Shown here piece by piece: positions 34,367 through 43,859 of a stretch of 64,000 nt of DNA (its first letter is position 1; every line of letters begins with the position of its first letter). This DNA comes from Fragilariopsis cylindrus CCMP1102 (taxonomy: Eukaryota; Bacillariophyta; Bacillariophyceae; Bacillariales; Bacillariaceae). The DNA lies in the NCBI GenBank assembly GCA_900095095.1, contig FMBT01000305.1, positions 372,001 through 436,000 of the forward strand. The letters run 5' to 3'. The notes beneath the pieces were generated by a model that was given only the letters and a program-made list of their open reading frames with translations, was not told the origin of the DNA and did no database searches. The position numbers were made by a program, and so were the translations under genes.

Positions 34367-36058
34367 TCACCCCTTTTTTATCAATAATAATACATCTAAT
34401 TCACTTTGATATTCTTTTCTTTTCTTTTTCATCTTTTTTAATTTTTTAGGATCATCTTCCTTAGCAATAGATTTATCAGACTTACGTAGTTTTTTCTTTA
34501 AAGCTGCAATGCGTTCTTCATTTTCTTCATTGTATAATGGTTCTGGTTCTGGTTCTTCTTCCTTTTCTTCATCTTGTTCGTCATTATGTCCATTCGATGC
34601 TTCATTATCATTGCCATTCTCCTCCTCATCCTCATCCTGTTGTTTCAGTATATCTAACATCGCTTTATATTCTTTTTTCTTTTGCTTTAGTGATTCAAGT
34701 TCGTTAGGATCATCAGTAGTCGATATTAGTTTTTTCACTTTCTTTAGTTTCTTTTTTAATTTTTTTCGATCGTGTGGTACAATATATTGTTGATTTTTGT
34801 TACTCTTGCTAACGTCGCCCTCTTTTTCTTCATGTTCTTCCTCGACGAAATCTATACTATGATCACTTTCCTCTCATCTTCAGTATTTAGGTTACCCAAT
34901 AATGGTTTTGGGCTAACCAACATACCATTACCGGACTTATTTAATAATGCCTTTGTGTATTGGTCGTGTTTCTTTTTTAGTTTTTTTACTTCAATGGGAT
35001 TCAATTGGTATATTGCTTCATTACCTACTGCATGTGCTGTAAGCATCTTATTGACCTTCTTCAATTTTTTTCTTAGTGTTGACTCATCGTAATGATTAGC
35101 GTTACTGCTACCCGTAGAGATGGAAAAATACTGGCAGAACTGTTTTCGGACTTAAAACTATTATCAAGGTCTTCTGCTGGTCCTGCTGTATTTTCTCGAC
35201 TATTACTATGATTCGACAAGCTTCCGTTACTGTTATTGTGATTATTAGTATTCTTATTTTGTAGTAAAGCTTGAGTATACTGTTCTCGTTTCTTCATTAA
35301 CTTTTTTACTTGAACGGGAGACAACTGGTGTATTAATTCATTACTTACTGCGTGTGCTGTAAGTACCTTATTGACTTTCTCCAGTTTTTTTCTCAGAGTC
35401 ATCTCATCGTAATTATTGGTATTACTATTGGCTGTGGAAATAGTGAAAAGACCAATACCGGCTGACAGCGAGCTCATACTACTATTATTTGCATTTTTGC
35501 TGCTGGTATTAGGAGTCGATGTTCTTGATTCTGAATGAGAAGGAGACTCTGCGATGGGATGTAATAACGCATCATTGCTAAAACTGTTGCTGTTGTTGTT
35601 GTGATTATTGTTGCTTATATTGCGTTTTTTTACTACTTGTTTTGGCATAAAATCAGACATGGAAAAATTCAAACTTGCACAGGAACCTTCCATACCCGGT
35701 TGTTCCATAAGTGTCTCTAATGGTTCCCCAAGTAATTCATTCGGTTCAATTTCAGCCGTTTCTTCAAATAAGTCATCCGTTTCAGCATAATTCATAATTT
35801 CTTCAATTTCATTCGAATATTGAATTCTTTCTTTTGTAATTTTGCTATTATCTTCTTGTCTTTTTCCTTTGATATTAATTTGGATGTTTTCCGTAATTTC
35901 TTCTGCAGGAGTATGATCTCATCTGTTAGACCCTGATACTCTTCCCGTTTCTCAATCAATTCTTTATTGTCGTCATCTTCGTCGTCTACCGCATTATCAA
36001 GCCACGTTTCTAATAGAGCTATTCTCTCTTCGAGAAATTCAACCTCTGCAGATTTCAT
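34367..36058 (-). CDS. Protein of five KKLKK helical-hairpin repeats in low-complexity linkers
   Basis: About 564 residues once three single-base losses are allowed (near 35823 in an AA pair, near 35118 in a T5 run, and near 34864 in an AAA). Five related units occur: LQKKLRKTSKLIS...LQKK; LRKKLEKVNKVLTAHAVSNE...KKLMKKREQY; LRKKLKKVNKMLTAHAVGNE...KKLKKKHDQY; LKKKLKKVKKLIS...LKQKKKEY; and LKKKLRKSDKSIA...MKKKRKEY. Units 2 and 3 share even their leaders (LFTISTANSN and IFSISTGSSN), which shows the intended frame where the shift lies. Linkers are Asn/Ser/Glu-rich. A single-pass frame without the shifts would stop after 88 residues. The hairpin resembles the charged helical pair seen in PYM or eIF2A C-termini, a resemblance only. 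Function unknown, probably nuclear or cytosolic. Confidence 0.7.
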
Positions 36059-37038
36059 CGTTGTCGTTGGTTGAGTTGATGATGAATTATATAAGTGTTG
36101 CTCTTGCTATGGCATTAGAGTATCAAATATGATTCGGATAACTTGTCATGCTGCAATAGCGGTTATATAAGAGGTATGATATTGTATGATGTTGTATGAT
36201 GTCTATGATGTAAAATGAATGATGAGTTGCTGGTTGCTGTTTGCTGCAAGATGATGGAGTACTGTACCTGGAGAAGAAAACTCTGACCTAAAACTAACCA
36301 AAAATGTCTTCATTATTGTGAATTGTGCCGGAAATCGCCTTCAGTATGATTAATAGGCTCCTTTGTTGAGGGCTTATGTATATGTAGAAATAAAATATGA
36401 AATCACCAAGTTGCATTCGCGATGTTTTTATGATAATGACTAGCCATATATAAAAGACAATAGTTACGGTAACAATTAACTGTTAAATCGTAGAGTCGCG
36501 AAAAAGGAGCCGCGGAACGCTCATTTTTGTCGATTCATCTTCTTAGCCAATTTTGCCGTGAAAATACGATCCAAAATTTTCATTGAATCGCACAACGCAT
36601 GGAAAAAATGAAGGAAATCGAGTCTTGTGGACAAAAAAATTAGCTAATTACCAACAAATTATTTTTAAAATACAGTACTACTACTTGAAGTACGCGCGTG
36701 GAAAACTGAGAATTCTCAGTTTACGCATTTTACGTGCAAATACGCAATAAAATATGAATTTATGAGGAAAAGTACTACTGTATGGAGTGTCTAATAAATC
36801 AAAGATAACATGCTCAAAAGTGTTAATAGTAGTATAACAATCTATTCTATTACATAAGGAAGAACATAGTGTACTTACTTTGACTTATTTTTGCTTCAGG
36901 AGTGTACTGATATTGATTCAGTACAATCTGAATTAACCATGATTTAACTAGTGAAATACACAAATAATGAAATCATTGTAAAAAGTCTCAAATCTAGTTT
37001 TTATATGCTGATACACTTAGGCTACATAGTTTTTAAAA
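36059..37038. other. Intergenic between hairpin-repeat and glycosyltransferase genes
   Basis: AT-rich. No open frame of interest and no recognised element. Confidence 0.5.
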
Positions 37039-37076
37039 CCGTTCTCAAGCTATACCACCGTTCTCAAGCTATACCA
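37039..37076. repeat. Perfect 19-bp tandem duplication over a stop codon
   Basis: CCGTTCTCAAGCTATACCA occurs twice head to tail (37039-37057, 37058-37076). The inner copy contains the stop codon of the glycosyltransferase gene on the minus strand. Confidence 0.95.
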
Positions 37077-40000
37077 ACTTTTCATCCTGCCAACGCCACG
37101 TTCTTGGTCTTGTTGCAATGTCCAAAAACATATCCTCCCATCCTTGTACACCTTCTTCTATTTGATACAACTTTTCATATGCGAGTTTAATTATACGCTC
37201 ACGAGTTTCAGCCTTATAGGATGAACTTGAGGTTGCATGTTTTACAGCAATTTCAACGTATTCGTTGCTATCCTTAGCAATAAAGTCGTCGATGCCCATC
37301 ATGCGATAATATGCCTGCGTCCAACGTTGACCAATGGTCTTATGCGGAAGAGTAATAACAGGTGAGCCCACTTCAAATGCTTCTCTTGATGTCGTGTCGC
37401 CACCAAAATAGACAGAATCCATGACTACATCTGAAATTGAATACATTGCCATTAAATGATGATGTTTCATTCTAGGAACGAATACGATTCGATCTAAATC
37501 AACACCCGAGGTGGAATCAAGTCGTTTTGAAATTCGTGTATGAAGATTGTCTAGCGTATCACTGCCCCGCATATCAACAAGAACAATCAAAGCCTTTTTA
37601 TCATGTTCTTGTATTCCCGCAATGATACTATCGAACGTAAAATGAAATTTGAATGGTGCCTGAGCGCAGAAATAAATATTCGAGTTTGAATCTTTTATCT
37701 TGTTGGCAGCGATTTTGTCCTCTGGTAGTACTAGATCAGGAAGTGTGTCCCGTGTGAAATGGCTAAACTTCGCTCCATTATTAATCACGGAATGTCCGTT
37801 TTGAGTTCGAGGCTCAAAGTATTCCCATGTAGGATGTTCTGGAAGGACAAGAAGTTCTTCAGTGTAGTAACTTTGGGCAACCTCACGGTCGGACTGCTCC
37901 GCTGCTCCCCATGAAATGAAGTAGTCCATAACGTCCTTGGGAATACCCGAAGTAATGGGATGACCATGCGTATACGCCTGAATTGGGGCAAGTTTTGCAA
38001 CAGCTAACCTGTGCATATCATCACTCATCCACATGTCAAGATATACGAGCACATCATACTTTCGATTTACTATATCCGTACGTGCTTTGTGAAGACCCGG
38101 ATCTTGAACCCCTGCTCCAAACTTTTGTAGGTATAGATTAGTGTGTGGCTTCATAGAAAGCCCCGCGCTTGTCTCTGTTAACGGCGTTCGAGGGTAGTAA
38201 ATCATTTCTGCTTCGAATAACGGATTCTTCTGTAACATGTTAATTGTCCTTCCAAAGTTACCCCAAATACTCGACTCACGCGTAAAGAAAGTAGAAATAA
38301 ATCCGATACGCATAGGTTTGTCTTCCGTAACCGGTTTACGTTGCTTCGGTATTCTGGCATTGTGTAAAGAAGGAGCTGTCAATGCGAGCGTCGAAGAAAA
38401 CACTTTCATGTACAATTGAACCCACTTGCTCATCTCGTCGCGAAAATCCAAATCGTAATAGGCAAGTTCGAATGCCATGTGAAACACCATAATACGTTCG
38501 CAAACTAATTCATCAACTCGAGGGATGAGTTCATCAATTTTCTTGTGAAAATTTGCAACGATGCCATTAGCTTCTTCAACATTCATCGGAATATGAGGAA
38601 CATACGTCGCTCGTAATATTTCAGAAAAACAATCATCGTGTGGATAATTCGATGCGTGAACACTTTCCAAAGCACGGTTAGTTTCATCCGGATAGTATGC
38701 CTGTTTGTACCAAAATGCAGCACGCATATCGATACCATATTGAACGATTGAATCGGTTTTAACGACAGGTTCGAGTTCGGTATTAGAAACTGTTGATATT
38801 AATCGTACAATACCTTGCGTTGGTAGTGCTATTTTTTCGGGACCGACCCTCGTGTTAATGGGACTATTGACTTCTACCATTCCCAATGCTAATGTAATGA
38901 GCGAACTTTTGGGATTAAATGTGAGAGCATTTTCATAGATTTGACGGGCCCTGTCGGAATTTCCACGCAATTCCTGCCATTTTCCAGAAACGAATAAGGC
39001 TTCAGCATATTGCTCGTCAGAATCATGTCTCGACCTATCAGGTGGAGTATCAAATTCGTTCATACGCATTGTCAGGATGGTAATCCATTGCTCAATACGT
39101 CCCTCGGCCCAACCTGGGAAGCCCCAATCGTATCGATTAGCTGCCATCAACGCCATCTGTCGTCTTTTTTTGATACTTTCTGGTCTCCAATAATTTTCGA
39201 TGGTAAAGGTAAGTGCCCGTGTAAACAAAGTAGAGTGCTGTTTCATATCCTGATTCATCGGGTAGATGAAATCATTGGATCCAATCGTTTCTGGTAATGC
39301 ACCACTTTGTGACGTAACGACGGTTACACCTGCACTCATAGCTTCAATGGCAGCAATACAACTTGTTTCTGGCCAAATACTTGGATATGCAAATATATGC
39401 GACCGCTTCAATGCCTCGCGGACTTCACCGTTGGGCTTGTACCCGTGATATGTACACCCGGGATGGTTGCGGCAAACATCAAATAGTGGCTGGTACGGTT
39501 CATCTCTGTGTTCCCACCCGTACACTTCAAAGCTCGAATATACATCCAGATGAATTTTTTTCCCATACTTGTTGTTGTAAAGTTCTACAAATACCGGAAG
39601 AAGGATTTGTAACCCTCTGTGGGGTGTCGTATGGTAAATCAAACGGATCGGACCATTGTCCTTATTCGTGGATTTGTTCATAATGACATCATGGTCGAAC
39701 GGGACGATTGCATTTGGTAGTACAACCGCTTGTTGGCCAAAATTGATGTTAAATTTTTCCTCGTATGCTTTCTTCTGCCATTCCGATACAAAAACTATGG
39801 CAGCAAATTGATCCCGGGCAGCAATAGCTGCAATCGCTTCTGGATCACCTGGCAAATCATGAAGCCAGAGAATATTTTTCTTGTTGCTACCAAGTTCGCG
39901 TACCCTTGATGCCGAGAACGAAAAATTATCCCGATAGATTTGAGGTAATCGTGATAGCAACCCATCATGCATCATTTCTGTTCCGCCCATTGCATTTTTG

Positions 40001-40143
40001 ATCGATCCATCCTTTCCGATAGAACATTCACCATCGTGTTCGAAATGTTCACAAGTGTTATCAACAGCATCAATAATGGCAAAGAAGCCGCAGACAACCA
40101 CGATGGTTACTACCAACAAGAAATGGCGACGTTCAAGCATCAT
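37069..40143 (-). CDS. Type II membrane bifunctional glycosyltransferase (GT4-like + TPR + OGT/GT41-like)
   Basis: 1,024 residues in a single exon. A short cytosolic tail and one membrane helix (residues about 8-27) give a Golgi-type signal anchor. Residues about 85-350 are a GT-B, GT4-like transferase: FVSEWQKKAYEEKF, VLPNAI, HTTPHRGLQ, HPGCTYHGY, and the nucleotide-sugar E-x7-E region in WPETSCIAAIEAMSAG (near residue 262). A TPR-like pair follows (SGKWQELRGNSDRARQIYENA). Residues about 610-1010 resemble the O-GlcNAc transferase/SPINDLY C-terminal catalytic domain: RIGFISTFF, DVLVYLDMWMSDD, APIQAYTHGHPITSG, FISWGAAE, and FGGDTTSREAFEVGSPVITLP. It would act in the secretory pathway lumen, unlike cytosolic OGT. 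Donor and acceptor are unknown. No frame breaks in 3 kb. Confidence 0.88.
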   Translation of the reverse strand: MMLERRHFLLVVTIVVVCGFFAIIDAVDNTCEHFEHDGECSIGKDGSIKNAMGGTEMMHDGLLSRLPQIYRDNFSFSASRVRELGSNKKNILWLHDLPGDPEAIAAIAARDQFAAIVFVSEWQKKAYEEKFNINFGQQAVVLPNAIVPFDHDVIMNKSTNKDNGPIRLIYHTTPHRGLQILLPVFVELYNNKYGKKIHLDVYSSFEVYGWEHRDEPYQPLFDVCRNHPGCTYHGYKPNGEVREALKRSHIFAYPSIWPETSCIAAIEAMSAGVTVVTSQSGALPETIGSNDFIYPMNQDMKQHSTLFTRALTFTIENYWRPESIKKRRQMALMAANRYDWGFPGWAEGRIEQWITILTMRMNEFDTPPDRSRHDSDEQYAEALFVSGKWQELRGNSDRARQIYENALTFNPKSSLITLALGMVEVNSPINTRVGPEKIALPTQGIVRLISTVSNTELEPVVKTDSIVQYGIDMRAAFWYKQAYYPDETNRALESVHASNYPHDDCFSEILRATYVPHIPMNVEEANGIVANFHKKIDELIPRVDELVCERIMVFHMAFELAYYDLDFRDEMSKWVQLYMKVFSSTLALTAPSLHNARIPKQRKPVTEDKPMRIGFISTFFTRESSIWGNFGRTINMLQKNPLFEAEMIYYPRTPLTETSAGLSMKPHTNLYLQKFGAGVQDPGLHKARTDIVNRKYDVLVYLDMWMSDDMHRLAVAKLAPIQAYTHGHPITSGIPKDVMDYFISWGAAEQSDREVAQSYYTEELLVLPEHPTWEYFEPRTQNGHSVINNGAKFSHFTRDTLPDLVLPEDKIAANKIKDSNSNIYFCAQAPFKFHFTFDSIIAGIQEHDKKALIVLVDMRGSDTLDNLHTRISKRLDSTSGVDLDRIVFVPRMKHHHLMAMYSISDVVMDSVYFGGDTTSREAFEVGSPVITLPHKTIGQRWTQAYYRMMGIDDFIAKDSNEYVEIAVKHATSSSSYKAETRERIIKLAYEKLYQIEEGVQGWEDMFLDIATRPRTWRWQDEKLV

Positions 40144-40779
40144 TTTCTTTCGCTTTCTCTGAACTTTTCTTATTGAATATATCTTTCAGAAGAGGAATAC
40201 ACAGAACCGAGCTCACACGATGATGCTTTACCGATATGGTATCGGTACGATAACTGAAACGTTACTGTCTCGTTTCTCGTTGATATCGATCAAAATATTA
40301 TACAAAAGCTACTTCATCTCGCAAACAATATCTAACTTAATTATTATTATTTATTTGTACTTACAGTACTACCATAAACATCATCGAGGGCACTACCAAG
40401 ATACAAGGGGCCTATGTCATGTGGTCAAAAATTGGTTTCCGTACGACATGTTCAATGTCGACGGGATTTGGACATAAAAATTAAACTCTAATTCAGTACG
40501 GAAGACGAAATGAGCTTTAGGCGCTATCGCCTGGAATTATTAGACAATAAAAGCGCGTTAAACCCTTGTTGTCGCTGTTGTTGTCCTTATCTAGTAGTAG
40601 AACTTTAATGGTATAAAAGGAGGATATAGCCTAGTAGCAAGAGAAACTTTGACAATTATTTCAAATTAAAATGATGGAGTATCATTTCGCACCACTTATT
40701 GAGAAAGATCTTGAGTTAGCATTTAGCTAGCTAGCTAGTTTTACTCCACTGCAGTGTAGAATCGACTCTGAACACCGTA
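40144..40779. other. Intergenic
   Basis: Upstream of the glycosyltransferase and downstream of the PPR gene; a short TAGC run lies at about 40725-40738. Nothing else seen. Confidence 0.5.
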
Positions 40780-43192
40780 TCATCTTACATTTCGGCTCCA
40801 TGACGGTGGGAAATCGTCCGACCTCATCATTTTATACGTTACTGGAGACGTACCCGATTTAATTTCCAATAGCGTTGATATGATTTCAGGCGGTGTTCCC
40901 GACAAAAGTCTATCGAGTACATTTTTGCTTAACATTCCATCTTTTTTGCACTGTTCGAATGAATATGAGATAGATTTCCTCTTCAATTCTCCATCAGGAA
41001 GTAGATTATTACATAGTTTGAACCAGAATGCATAGGTGAAGGAATCTGGAGAAATTTTAGAATTTCGAAGGTCGTTATATGTTTGAGCGGCTATTTGAAA
41101 CGCCTTTAGTTTCTCTCCACTATCCCCAACGCAGTTTGCGGCAGAATTCAAAAGGTAGTTGTATGGATAAGCATTTGGACGTAGCTTTGGGTCCTTGTTT
41201 TTTTTGTATAAGCCGTTCAGCTGTTCGAGTAGATCCCTCGCTTTTATAATATTATCGAGAGTAGGATTTTTCGAGAGAGAAAGAATAACCATTGTATAGG
41301 TTCGTAGATTAGGCATCATTGATGGATCTTCCTTCTCCTGATATATCCGCCACGCTTCGTAGAAAAGGTCAAGACTTTGTTCGGCGACCGCAGGATCATT
41401 TTTTGACTTGGAGAAGCACTCGATCACAGTCGTATAGCTGATAATATCGGGATTACAGTATTGGGATAGTTTGAGTAAATTAAGAATATCTAGTGCCTTT
41501 CGAGGGTTGACACTTCCTTTACTCTTGGCAATATTATTGATAGCCATATTGTAATAAGCACTTGCAGGATCCAGAGATTTATCACCCGATTCCCATAACG
41601 TATGCATTGTTTCTAATGCTTGCACTGCGTGCATTGGTGCATCATCATCTCTACTAGTAGCCCACGCTCTCAAAACGCAATGGTATGTAAAGCAGTCTGG
41701 ATGTATTGCTGGTTGTTCTTCTTTGTTTTTGTCCATAAAATCAACTATCTTTAGTATTTTCTGCAGGCTACCGCTTCCGTCCTTGTCTGTGGTGTAAGCA
41801 TGAAGAATAGAGTTATATGAGTAAACATCTGGGACAAATGTTTTACATTTCGTCCGTATCTCGTTTGCTTTCCACAACACCTCCTCTGCCTTATCTGTAC
41901 GCCCAACTCGTGCCCAAGCAGATACCACACCGTCTATAATTTTAAACAAAGTTGTTAGTTGACGAAACGGAGAGGGAAAACAATAAAATTAGTTGAATTC
42001 AGTATTTCCCGTTTGTTTTGTCACACGACTTCAGGTGGATCAAATATTATATAAACTACTTACTGAAAGCGATTAGTTCGGGCTCCATATCGGCAGAAAT
42101 ATTGTCACCATCTTCGAGGTTCTTGACATATTTTTCAAAGTGATCTATGTATTCATAAAGTAGTTCATGAGCTTTTCCCGCTGAGTTTGACTTTGTCCAA
42201 GCTAGTATTGCATTTGTGTAAGATTCACTATTTGGAAGATCCAAAGTCAACGTCTTATTATTTTTCCTGATCAACTTCATCTCATTAAGTATACGATCTG
42301 CATGTCCAGGCGCATCTTTTTCGCGAACTTTCGACCATGCTTCAAGCACGAAGTGGTATGCCTGTAATAACGTTTCGTCGTCGTTTGGAGAAATTTCTAG
42401 TAGCCTTTTTAGATTATTTTCTGCCATTTCAACACACTCTCTATCTCCGCGATTGCCTTGCTGCCATGCCCAAGCGTTTACTACATGTTTGAAAGTTTCT
42501 ATTGAAGGAGTGATACCCTCTTCTTCTATTTCATCGAGAAGAGCCTGTGCCTTTTGTGCATATTGACGGTTCCCTCTTGGAGTGGAACATGCGGCATATA
42601 CTTGGAGGACAAGATTACATGTACGTATTGAGACCTTCTCGCTCAGATAATCCCATACCTCATCGTACAGATCCTCAACTATATCGGCAGCACAAATTAC
42701 TGTGGAATCTCCACCAACCCATCGCAACCGTCCACGTTTACATAGTGCCTCTAGTACAATTTGGTACGTCTCCTCATTGGCAACACCAATACTTACCATA
42801 TGTTGAAGCATAGAGGTTACTCGGTTTGCTCCATCTATGTCTGAATCCAATAGGGCTGGACGATTTCGTCTATCCATGTTTGAGGAGCTTGAAGACTCGT
42901 CAAACGTGTCTTTTCGAGATGCTAGAACTCGCCTCATATCTATATGAAAACGGTTAGTAGGGTCTATGTAGTTGTCATTATTTGTGTTATTGGTTATATC
43001 TCCGTCAAGAGATTCAATCCCACCGATGGCTGTAGTCGTCTGTAGGCTCTTAGATTTTGTGCTCGTACTTGTATCAATTTGAAAAGAACATGAAGAAACC
43101 AACGAAGAAGGAGCAGTAGCGAATCCTTCTATTGATTCTAGGAAAAATGCCACATAAAGCATTATCGGGGTAAGGAATTCATACCTCGTCAT
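40780..43192 (-). CDS. Plastid-targeted pentatricopeptide repeat (PPR) protein
   Basis: RNA-binding helical-repeat protein for organelle RNA maturation. Exons 43192-42064 and 41933-40780 (intron 130 bp), 760 residues from the chosen start MTRYEFLTP. An upstream in-frame ATG at 43246 would add 18 Lys-rich residues and bury the signal peptide, so it is less likely. The start gives a hydrophobic signal (IMLYVAFFLESIEG) followed by GFATAP, fitting the diatom bipartite plastid presequence with Phe at +1. More than ten degenerate 35-residue repeats follow, for example TPSIETFKHVVNAWAWQ, VPDVYSYNSILHAYT, HPDCFTYHCVLRAWA, PDIISYTTVIECFSK and RPNAYPYNYLLNSAA. No E, DYW or SMR domain is seen. No frame breaks are seen; the junction F-N-G-V-V-S-A-W is in phase. 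Confidence 0.92.
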
Positions 43193-43859
43193 CGTCGTGA
43201 TTTTAAGCTTCTTTCTTTTTTTCTTTGTAGAGGTATTTTTCTTCACAACGAGATGAAGTTTTGTAACGCCATGGTGGGTATCAAGTATTTATGATTTATG
43301 ATGTTATTTGTTAGTGATTGTTCATTGTAGTGATGGATTGTCAATTTTTTTGAATGGTGCATACGGTAAGTTACCGGTGCGGAATATGAACAGCTTTTAA
43401 CGTAAGATGTTTCATTCCCTAATAACACGTGAATGGATAAATGTTCAAATGCTTGATAGAATTAGAAGTTAGGGTTAGTGTTAGTATTCGTGAAAAAATT
43501 ATATCTAAAATTATTATGTAAAAAATGAGTACCGCTTTCCAATATGCGACATGAATTGATTGATTCGGCTTCTAATTGTAGGTCGGAATCTTTGTTTTCA
43601 AGGATTATTACATTTAAACGAATTAGGACATGGTAGGAATGCGGGACGTGGAGGGGACGTGTCGGTCGCGTGGAATTCTTATTTGTGGGTCTAACAAATA
43701 CAGTAATAGCTAATAGCCTTCGAAGTTTTACTGCATCTCATTTACTGCATTTCTTTCAATTCTCTATTGGCACCTTGATTTAACCTAAACCTCACATACT
43801 TTTCCCATCGACTTGATTTTTTACAAACGACAGTACGAAACTATACGAAGTTCAAAACC
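43193..43859. other. Divergent promoter region, PPR and surface-protein genes
   Basis: Start codons of two divergent genes bound this stretch, so it should hold both promoters. No specific site recognised. Confidence 0.5.
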
